A stretch of 64,000 nt of DNA, taken from the NCBI GenBank assembly GCA_036872755.1, contig JAVHNS010000010.1, positions 310,001-374,000 on the forward strand, read 5' to 3'. Origin of the DNA: Orbilia blumenaviensis. Its lineage: Eukaryota > Ascomycota > Orbiliomycetes > Orbiliales > Orbiliaceae. A program made the translations under genes and the position numbers. The notes beneath the pieces were generated by a model. The model saw only the letters and a program-made list of their open reading frames with translations. It had not been told where the DNA came from and made no database searches. Of the stretch, positions 50,054 through 59,231 are shown piece by piece; the first letter of the stretch is position 1; each line of letters opens with the position of its first letter.

Positions 50054-50416
50054 TTATGCCGCACCGACCAGGATATTGTTGATAGGGATGTGAACTAGGT
50101 GTGACGCTGTTAGGTTGATTTGATCTCGCAGGGTGTCCGAAGAGAGGGTTAATTGCGGATAACGTACTCAGCTTGACGACGAAGCCAATGGCTCCCATAC
50201 AAATGAAGCCTATCGCGACAGCCTGGGAGATCTTGAGGAATTCCTTTCTATTTGCTATATGGCCAACAAACGGGTAGAAGTTAGCTAACAGACTCAATCA
50301 TGGTATGCACTTGGGGGATTGGACCACCTACGCTTAGTGCATCTGTTGACGAACTGGGTGCCCTCCCTGAGGAAGTCCTTTGGGATATCGGCGATCTGGG
50401 AGACCTGGTCGGACAT
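50054..50416 (-). CDS. SSS1: Sec61 gamma subunit of the ER translocon
   Basis: Three exons on the minus strand: 50416-50332, 50254-50168 and 50094-50054; 213 nt, 70 aa. The protein is the small tail-anchored gamma subunit of the Sec61 channel and clamps the two halves of the alpha subunit. The amphipathic N-terminus (IADIPKDFLREGTQFVNRC) is followed by the family signature TKPNRKEFLKI, assembled across intron 1. Then comes one transmembrane helix (QAVAIGFICMGAIGFVVKL) and the end IHIPINNILVGAA, assembled across intron 2. Length and ending match the family exactly. The open frame running past intron 2 (to 49962) is intron read-through. Confidence 0.95.
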
Positions 50417-52337
50417 TGTTACGGGTAAACCAGATTCAAGCGGTAAAGGCGATTGAGTTTTTGAGGCGATTGAGAGGGTATAGGAGATATGAGGGGTGTC
50501 GTGCGAGGTCCTGATAGAATCGTGTGCTGCGAAATAGAAATGCGGGTGTTGGCTTTAAGACCTGGGATTCTGGTATGATGTTGTTTATGTGGTCTTTCGG
50601 TCTAGTTTCCCACCAGCCACCGGCCTGGTCTGATTGTGGCTAGGTTTTGTGGCTAATATATCGTGATGAATTATACGTACTTCGTTCTGAAGTATGCGCA
50701 CCTGCTCCGTAGCACGAACACCACGACCCAGCACGCTCCAGCATAACCAGCTGTCAGCTAGGCGTCACGCGCATCCGGGCGGCCAAGGCAGGGAGAATAG
50801 GCAAGGGAAGGGCCCGCCGGAGCCAACAATTACCCACTCAGCAGCCGCCACAATGGGAATTTTCCTAATGGCATTATTCCCGCCGTTTTCGTGCTAGCCA
50901 GTGAGGCTGCCACCATTCATCATCCTCGCCTCTCTACACCGACTTATCCCTCACATCACCTTGCTTCCCATCACACATCACATCACACACCTCATCATCA
51001 CCTTCGACCTCCCTGCTCCCTTTCATCTCCATCCTCTTTTCCTTTCCGTCTTCTATTCCTCTTTCCTTCTCCGGTCTCGCTAGATCTCTGCTTTTCACGC
51101 GGTAGAATCTTCAGCTCGAGATCTCGATCTTGCGCTAGCTTTGTCGCTACTTTTAGGCTGTAGCAAAGGTTTGGCTCGAATCCTCTCTTGATCACCATCA
51201 CCACCACCCTAACCACCCTCAACAACCTCCCAACCATTGACAAATCGCGTTTCTCTAGCTAACTGTTCCTTCTCCGATGCTCTAGTCACAAAAAAGCTCG
51301 CTTTTCTTTCGCATCACGACGAGTTTGTCCTTTTCGCACGACTTGTCGCAGCCAGTTTCCTATATCAAACCTCCGCGTGCGGTCGGTTCAATTGATATCG
51401 ATACTGCGGGTGACTGAAAGGAGAAGCAGCGGAGAAAGAGAAAAGAGAAAGAGAAAGAGAAAGAGAGAGAGAAAGAGAAAGAGAGAGGAAAGAAAAAAAA
51501 AAAAAAAGTCGCGCCCTTTGTAACCAAGCGTGTCGATTTTTTATAACACCACCCTCTAACTTCCCTCGACCATCGTTGTTGCCCTTCGTAAAGGAATACA
51601 TTCGGTGGCCATCCTTTGTCAAGAGGGTAAATTTTCTTTGGTATTACAAACATACACGTTCTGTACGACGACTGCTTTTGAAACCGCCCCGTTCCAAAAA
51701 GAAGGCAGAGCCTCTCTCATTTTGAACCGAGGAGGTCTCCCTGAGTCTAATAAAGAAGCACCGGAAGGAGCCTGTTCCCCTCGTGTCTTTACTTTAACCG
51801 CTTTGCTTCAAAAGAGAATCCGCCGTCAATACAAGAAAACGGAGTCTTCCGACTGTACGTATAAAAACCCGCCTGTACTGTTTTCCTATTGTCCTTTTCT
51901 TCTTCTTCTGCATCTGCTTCAACCTTCGAGACGAAACAAAGTCACCTCTTTGCTGGCCTAGGAAGTACCAGGAAGCTTCGTGGCCCATTGGAGTTTGGCA
52001 TCGAGTTGCCGTTGTCCATTTCATACCCGTTTCTTTTCACCTTCCATTCACCTCTACCTCCTTTCCTTGACCCTGTGATTTGCCCGGGAAATTTTGGCTG
52101 ATCATGTATAACCTCATACAGCAGAATTCTTGTAACCGCTCATCGTGGAGCAAGCCCTAGTATTTCATATATCAGGAGCTTGATATATCAAACCCACTAG
52201 TGTTTGATTCCTCATATTGTTATATCGGGAACCCACTAGAAGGGCATCCGCCTGTTATAAAGCTTAATAGAAGAAGATCTCCCAGAGAACAGACAAGGCC
52301 TTCTACGCCTCAGCCCTGAGAAACGAGGCCTTTCAGT
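50417..52337. promoter_or_regulatory. Divergent upstream region of SSS1 and the RRM gene
   Basis: 1.9 kb between the start codons of SSS1 (minus) and the CFIm68-like gene (plus). A large part should be the leader of the RRM gene: it contains a purine tract at 51417-51508 and pyrimidine-rich sequence at 50940-51070 and 51890-52070. No frame here has a domain. Confidence 0.45.
51417..51508 (+). repeat. Purine (GAGAAA)n tract ending in an A run
   Basis: About 90 bases that are almost pure A and G on the plus strand, built from repeats of GAGAAA and AAGAGA and closing with about 15 A. Such mirror-like purine tracts can form triplex DNA; as RNA it would be an unstructured A/G-rich leader. Confidence 0.8.
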
Positions 52338-53808
52338 ATGGCAGACGACGATAATTTTGACATCGATATCTATGGCGAGGATCTCGATGACCCATCTGCT
52401 CCCTACAAGAAGGTAGCTGCCGAAGACGAGCTTTTCCATGATGATGATGGAAAAGCAGACGCCGGCAAGAGCAATGGGAATAATACTGCTGCTAATGGCA
52501 CTACAGAGGACACTAATATGGAAGGCGCCAATGTTAACGATAATGTCAAACAAGAGCCCACTCCGCAGCCGCCGCAGCATAACAGCCTGAAGCGGAAGCA
52601 TCCGGATAACCGCCATGTTGACGTTAATGCTACTACGGCACTCTACATCTCAGAATTGAACTGGTGGACGACAGACGATGATATTCGTGGATGGATCCGA
52701 CAGGCCGATTGTGAAGACGAGCTGAAGGATATCACATTCAGTGAACATAAGGTCAATGGCAAATCTAAAGGGTATGTCTAGCCCCGGCAACTCACACCAT
52801 CGTTCTATTGCTAATAATGTACTATAAAGCGTTGCTTTTGTCGAGTTTACAACCACACAGGCGTCCTCCGCTACTAAGGCAAAGATCGAGTCCTTTGCAA
52901 CCAAGCCAGGATATCAATCGAAGCATCATACCGTCAATTTCACCCAGCCCCATAGCAACCCATTCCGGACCTTGCCTAAGGATGCGCCAGCCCGTAACAA
53001 GGACGACAATCGCAGTGGCCCCGGAAACTTCAAAGATAACCGACCTCACGGACCTATGGGTAACAACTTCCCGTCACCTGCTAATTTTGCTCCCCAATCG
53101 AATATGATGGGAAATAATATGGGTGGTGGCTCTGGATACCGCGGCGGTCGTGGAGGCATGATGGGAGGTCGAGGTAACATGGGTGGTGGTGGTGGCGGTG
53201 GATACATGAACCGCAACAACACTGGCAGCCACATGGGTGGTAGTGGCGGTGGCGGCGGTGGCGGATCTGGAAGTCCTCCTCAGCAATTTGGGATGATGAA
53301 CCAGCCTGGTGGGTTTGGAAACATGGGCGGCGGCGGTGGTGGTGGTATGCAGTTCCAAGGCGGCGGAGGCGGCTTCCAAGGTAACCGTGGCGGCATGAAT
53401 ATGGGCATGCGTGGCGGTGGACCCCCGAACCGTGGTCGCGGAGGATTCAACAACAATATGGGCATGCCGATGGGCGGTATGGCACCCAACATGGGAATGA
53501 ATCCACCTATGGGCGGCATGAACATGGGAGGCCCGATGGGTAACATGGGAGGCGGCGACATGAGTGGAGGTAATAGCAACTTCAATCCCATGATGGGTAG
53601 CGGATTCAATCCAATGATGGGCGGTGGTGGTAAGGCCTCCTCTTGGACCCCTCCGTTTTCAGCCTTTCATTTTAAGATCAAGCCCAGTGCTAACTTTAAT
53701 ATAGCCCCTCAATATCCTAACTTCACCCCACAATTCTTCGGCCAACCCCAGCAAGGCGAGCAACAGTGGAATCCACACGGAAACAAGCGCCCGCGACAGG
53801 ATGGCTAG
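52338..53808 (+). CDS. CFIm68/CPSF6-like RRM protein with Gly/Met-rich tail
   Basis: Preferred model: exons 52338-52771, 52830-53629 and 53705-53808 (1338 nt, 445 aa). Leaving the last intron in also keeps the frame (470 aa). The acidic N-terminus (MADDDNFDIDIYGEDLDD) is followed by one RRM at about residues 97-176. Its RNP2 reads ALYISELNWWTTDDD; the WWTTD stretch is typical of the CPSF6/CPSF7 subunit of cleavage factor I, which helps choose mRNA poly(A) sites. RNP1 (KSKGVAFVEF) is completed across intron 1. After residue 210 the protein is a Gly/Met/Asn-rich low-complexity region with RGG-like pieces (YRGGRGG, NRGRGG), ending in NKRPRQDG, a likely nuclear signal. A nuclear 3'-end processing role is inferred from the RRM. 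Confidence 0.88.
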
Positions 53809-55294
53809 AAACTTCATAAAACACCAGGGTTGCGTTCTCGCACGGGTTCTCCTTCACCTTAGGATGATATATAAATTGACAATCGGCGGCGGCAGATAGT
53901 TTTTAGTGTTACGACTCAGAGGTATAGCCCGCTAACTTTCATTCCCTTTTATCCTATAGTATATCACTTTTTCTGTTTATCTGGGTGGAATTCATGGTTT
54001 GTGTCTTTAACGAGTTCCACGGCGCTCCCCTGATGATGTCCCTCCGCTGATGGAATTCCCAAACCGATTACGGACCCCAATCTCTCTCTGTTTTTTCAAG
54101 TTATGGGCTATCGATTTCGGTTTTCCTCGCTTTTTTTCCTTTTTGTTTCGTCTTTCAGTTCCTCGTATAAACGGGGTTAGGTTGTTTTCTGTCTTTCAGT
54201 AATCGAATTCAAAAGGATTCTCTTGTTATTCGGTCTCTCTATCACTTTCACTTTTTGTGGAAACCCAAATGTTCTGGTTCGAGACTGCCTCAGTGTCTAC
54301 TTTTACCCTTTCCTCTCACGCTCCCTCCTTTACACACAAATACACACGCACGCATAAAAAATGTATTATAGCAGACGGTACTCTTAATTCCTACTACTTT
54401 TTATTCTCTTTCTTCGGACCAGTTTCTATATTTTCATTTTATTTCCTTTCTCAGGCTTTCCGACGTCTTTTGACTCGATAGTCTCTACTTCTGCAACTGA
54501 AAACAGAAAGAGGTCTTGTTGTGGGGGTGGCCTTTGCTTTAGCTTTTTTTTACGTCTTTCACGAAAAAAGGGTGGCATGAGCTATGATTTCTTTTTACTT
54601 GGGGGAGTCAGGGTTGGTGATTATATGTGGGTTAAATACTAATGTCTACTGGTATCATGTCTTTTTTTCCTATTTGAATTTTTTCTGGTAAATGATGTAG
54701 AACGGGTGAAGGTGATTAGGTGTCTCTACCACTACTATGCTATCTTAGGGTGTTGGGAATAGAATGAAAACCATGGTAGAGATAATTGAAATTAAAACTG
54801 GGTTTGAGGAGATTGTGTCTGTGCCTGCCTGCGTATAACAATGCAACGGAGGCCAAAGCCGAGCCAAGTCAATGATGTGTGTAGTCTATCCCTGGAACCT
54901 GTGTAACTGGTCTCGTCCTTACTCTGCAGCCTGAAATTTGTTGCATTTCGTAATGTGAAAGCGATCTTCAACACAGAAATGGATTATCATCTGACCGACA
55001 TCTTGTATCCATGGATACAGGTAGATAAAAAACTCTAGCGAAATATTGTTCTAGGATTTTATTCATGACGACGATCTTACTTAGGGATATGGTAAGCTAT
55101 CACTCATCTAGGTATGTATGTACCTAGGTAGGTACCTAGGTACCTAGGTAATCTTAGGTTAGGCGACTGCCCAAGTACCTAGGTAGGTAATAGGAGGTAG
55201 GTAGTAGGAGGTAAGTAGCGATATCATCATTCACAGCTCCTGTTCATGGTGAGCCTTCAATATCTCCGCACTGAGCCTTTACCACAGTAAGAAG
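53809..55294. other. Intergenic before the CNNM-like gene
   Basis: 1.5 kb with no supported gene. T-rich sequence at 54090-54480 fits the 3' UTR of the RRM gene. The final 190 bases hold the CCTAGG palindrome cluster described separately. Confidence 0.45.
55107..55206. promoter_or_regulatory. Cluster of TACCTAGGTA palindromes
   Basis: Four CCTAGG cores (starting at 55123, 55135, 55143 and 55178), most inside the palindrome TACCTAGGTA, followed by GGTAGGTAGTAGGAGGTAAG repeats. The cluster lies 90-190 bases before the ATG of the CNNM-like gene. Related single sites occur upstream of other genes in this window. It could be a regulator-binding array or a simple repeat; the sequence alone does not decide. 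Confidence 0.5.
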
Positions 55295-57495
55295 ATGATG
55301 TTTCTTTCTTCTCGGCCGCAATTTTCCCCTATAGTTTGGCTCATCTACAAGATTCCCTTTCTCTTACCATTCGCTCTCATCCAGCTAAGTTCCTCCTCGC
55401 CGGTTATCCTGAACCGACCGGTCCCAGCTCTGGAATCTAGGGCCATGGTATTCCGTATCACTGCCTATACCGACATTATGAACCACATTCTTAAGAGCAA
55501 GATCGATACATCTACCTCAGCTACAACCTATCCGATCATACGGGAGATGTCGTCGTCTGAGAAAAGTACGAAAGTTGCAGCCATCGTCGGGCTCACTTTT
55601 GCTCTAATAGCTGTCGTAGCTATCGCCAGCCTTGTTACAGCCGCTACGCTTAGTGTTCTAGCTTTTAACAAGTAGGCGCCCGCCCCAGATCTTGGATTTG
55701 GAATGTGAGAACTGTTTATTAATCGATGTATCGATATCGCTTAGAATATACTTGCGCGTTATCGCCGAGAGTGGTACTGACAAGGAAAAGGAGTACGCTA
55801 AGATGGTATTGAAACTTCGTCGGCGTCCTTATAACATGATCTGTGCCTTTGTCTTTACAGGAAGTGCTATGGCCGAGTTGATTCCTTTGGTTATCAGCTT
55901 AATAATGCAGGAGATCTCGCAAGGGACTGTTTCTGGGAATCTTAGTATGTTTATCTCTGTGCTCTTGTTATTGTTAGATCGGAAAGCTTGCGTGAGTTTC
56001 TACGACTAACCAAGGGCACTATTTAAGCAGATGCCATCAGCATTGTTATTGCTGTTTTCCTTGTCATTGTCTTTGTTGAACTCCTACCACTCGGATATAC
56101 CGTTCGAAAAGCCTTATTCGTCAACAGATTCCTCATCCTGTAAGTTTATGAGCTACAGTCATCTGTAGCCCATGATACTGACCCCAGAGCTTTGAATGTA
56201 GATTCGCCGAAACGCTTCTTTGGATCTGGTATCCAATTACATTCCCCATCGACTGGGTTCTAGGAAAAATCTATCAGCTACGAGCCATGTCTAACAAAGG
56301 CGGAAAAATGCCACCGAGATTCGCTAATACAGAAGAGCGCTTCTTTGGAAATGCGGAATTGACCCGTTTTGTTGAGCTTCATGTCAAGCCGACTGACCCT
56401 CAAGCCAAACATGAGGGCGGCGAGGTTCACAAAGTTGTCGTCGAAATCTTGAAGGGAGCCTTTAGGCTTCAAAACCTTGCTGCTAAAGACATCATGCACG
56501 GATGGAGAATCTTCCGCAATGGATCTGAGGTTTTCCATTTGGATGCGATGGTCAATCGCCAACATGGCCTCAATCTTTACGGATATGGCGTCGATGGCGC
56601 TGTTCTTATGGAAATAGACGACCCAAATAGCCTCCAATACGGAAGGGATATCGATATGGTTCCTTTAAATGGAAGGAAAGTTCGTGGCTTCATCCACTGG
56701 AGCGTAAGTTCATTCTACTCACACATCAGCAATGGCGTGTATTCACATAATCACTAGAAATTCATCTCTGATATCTCGGAAGAGGAGTCCCGAGCTAAGT
56801 TTCTTTCGAGGGAAGTCATGCCAATTGTCTACGATTGTTTCACCGACCTTTTGGAGCTCCTTTGCCTTCTTCATCACGGGACTTGCAAGTGAGTTCACTC
56901 TGAAAACAGGCACTATTAGAAGTGATGGATGCTTATTTGTAATGTTTGTAGAATGGCTCTGGTTGTTACGACTCCGCCAGCTACGAACGAAAAAGGCCGG
57001 GCCAACATCCCACCATGCTCGGACTACGCTGCCTCTTCTACGAAAGTCTTTTGGACTAACCAGTCCCATATTCTAGCATATGTCAAACCGATCGGGGTCA
57101 TCCCCTACCAGTCACTCCTCAAGGTTCTTCTCAAAAATCTCAGCCAAAGCGTTTATAAGAAACCCGATCCCATGGACAGGTTCAAGCCCAAACGTTGGAA
57201 TACTCAGGAGAAGCTAGCGGAGATTGACAAAATGTATGAAGAGATTGCGGCAAGGAAAGAGGCTGAAAAGCAAGCCGCCGCTGAAGGAGAAGCAGCCGAA
57301 AATGAAACTGAAAATACCACTGAGGGAACTTCTACCGGAGTCTTTGATAAGGTCCTGAGCTTCGGTACCCGACGACGCAAAAGTGTCATTATCGATGGGA
57401 AGAGCCCAATTGGGAGTTCTCGTGGAAGTATTTTCGAGGTTTTGGACGAGGATGATGTCAATAACGAGAATGATAAAGAGACTAAGGCTGGGTGA
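55295..57495 (+). CDS. Divergent CNNM/Mam3-like DUF21 membrane protein
   Basis: Six exons: 55295-55671, 55745-55944, 56031-56139, 56202-56703, 56758-56888 and 56952-57495; 1863 nt, 620 aa. CNNM proteins are implicated in magnesium and other divalent-metal homeostasis at vacuole or plasma membranes. A signal-like hydrophobic N-terminus is followed by the DUF21 region: a helix ending in LSVLAFNK joined to IYLRVIAESGTDKEKEYAK, then helices around AELIPLVISLIMQ and VIVFVELLPLGYTVRKAL. A cytosolic CBS-pair-like section follows: ELTRFVELH, a GGEV...VVVEILKGAF stretch, AAKDIMHGWRIF, KVRGFIHWSKFI, and late KPIGVIPYQSLLKVL. The order matches CNNM but many usual residues are replaced, and the DUF21 helix order is only approximate. 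The C-terminus is Glu/Lys-rich. Confidence 0.78.
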
Positions 57496-58030
57496 GAAGT
57501 ATGCTATAAGTGGATATTTACACCAAGTGTAAAGACTTACCACTTATGCCGGACCTCCATTGACCTTCTAGTACTCTCTACTCTGACTAAAATCAATAAT
57601 GTATATTATTAATCTTTTTCCCTTCTTTCTTTCCCCGGTACCTCTTTAGAACATGGGTTTTACATGGGTCTGCTAATATTAGGCTTCCACAGGCGGATGA
57701 AGCCGGAATGAATAGAAAGAATGGAATTATACATTTGATACTTACTTTTCCTAGAGCCCCTTAATGCTAATACCTCCCTTTCTGCTTCGGTATTTGATAT
57801 AATCCGGGTATCAATCAATGTGATCAAACGAGAAAAATTTGCATTTTTTATATACACCCGCGACCCGCCAAAGTAGCGATTTGCCTCCCCTCTACCTTGG
57901 TTATTTCATATTTGTTTTTTCTTCGAAGAATCTAACAAAATCGCAAATTATAAACAAAAGGCGCTTTCCCCGCTACGATTTACAAGTGACCTTATATGTT
58001 CATCGAGATAAAGAAGTGTATTGCAAATCT
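57496..58030. terminator. Convergent 3' region of CNNM-like and COX13 genes
   Basis: A 535-base AT-rich gap between two convergent stop codons. It should contain both 3' UTRs; nothing else is seen. Confidence 0.4.
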
Positions 58031-58709
58031 TTACTCGTCAGACTTCTTGTAATTGACGTTGTCGTTCCAGCTGGTTCCCAAGATGCATGTTAGTTATCTG
58101 TTCCGATTCCGTTCTCCTTCCATATTCCCAAAATTTCATATCATCAAGGCTTGGAGTGGGAGCGGTTTTGGAATAGCATGGACGGGCAATTGCTTACAAG
58201 AGAGTCTTGTCTCCATCACCCCATGGGAACCTCTTAACTCTGATGTTAAGGTATGGGTATTGTGGGCGCTCCTCCTGTGGAGGAAGGTGGGATTCGTGCT
58301 CCCAATGCTCATTCCAGAGGTTGTAGGCATTGATCGAGGAGAGGATCAGGGCTGGGATAGCGACACTGTATGGTTTGTAAGGTATATACGGTTAGTTCGA
58401 GAGCTCGTAGGTAATAATATCGGTCTTGATTGGGATTCAATGTTATGTTTGGAGGAGAATATGGGTAGGACGGACTAGAGGGAGAGCTTGCGCCAGAGTT
58501 CTAGAACAATTGTCAGCAGGTCGCTCGATTGAATAGCGATCATATAGGGGATATAGCGTACCACTGGACTGAGCAGCATGATGCTTGACAGCCTCACGCT
58601 CTTTGGTGAAGGTCGAACCGGCCTGGGAAGCATAGTTTCGGCGAAGGAGGATCTGTCTGGCGGGGTTGCCGGCTCGCAGAGGAGCACGAATCAAGGCTCT
58701 CGAAAGCAT
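58031..58709 (-). CDS. COX13: Cytochrome c oxidase subunit VIa
   Basis: Four exons on the minus strand: 58709-58562, 58500-58476 (25 nt), 58365-58198 and 58070-58031; 381 nt, 126 aa. It is a nuclear-encoded, single-span accessory subunit of mitochondrial complex IV that helps regulate and dimerise the enzyme. The N-terminus is Arg-rich without acidic residues (MLSRALIRAPLRAGNPARQ), a mitochondrial presequence. Then comes TFTKEREAVKHHAAQSS, the helix ELWRKLSLYVAIPALIL, and the family signature with LNIRVKRFPWGDGDKTLFWN, completed across intron 3. The intron after the 25-nt exon must use GTCCGT as donor to give LSLYVAIP; without splicing there, a stop follows LSL. The donor is unusual, but the resulting protein matches the family end to end. 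Confidence 0.92.
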
Positions 58710-59231
58710 TGTCGGGACGGGGGGTTGTAAGAGTGGAGAGTTATCGGGTGGAGGCTGTACGGGAGTATCGCGAGACGGGTGTCAGGTCAGCCCTTGTTCT
58801 CGTCTTCTGATTTGTCTTGTTGGGGAGGGAAAGGGAATTGAAGATAGACAATTTGATGATGTCGTTCGGGAGAATGGCAGTTTTCCCGAGGTTTTTGGTC
58901 TTGGCGTTTCTGTCAGGCCATTCAGAGGCAGGAGGTTTGACATCAACGGCAACACATAATTAGTTCGATGCTTTCTTGGATGGAATGGGAAAGAGTGGGT
59001 TTCGCGTTTTCCAGGTTTTTGATTGATTACATTTACCCCGGGCTGCTGCTCGTTTACATTTACATCCCTCACCGATATCAATATCACGAACGAAACACTG
59101 CGAAAGTTCATACCAAGACCCATCGAAATACTAGGCATCTTGTGGTTTTTTCTTTTCTTTTTTCTTTGGGGAGCTGACTAAAGGTTTGTACTTGGGAAGT
59201 CTAGCTGGGGGTGAAGGGTGAGGAAGGAAGG
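58710..59231. promoter_or_regulatory. Divergent promoter of COX13 and APN2
   Basis: The two start codons are 522 bases apart and point away from each other, so one region must serve a mitochondrial respiratory gene and a DNA-repair gene. No specific site is claimed. Confidence 0.5.
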
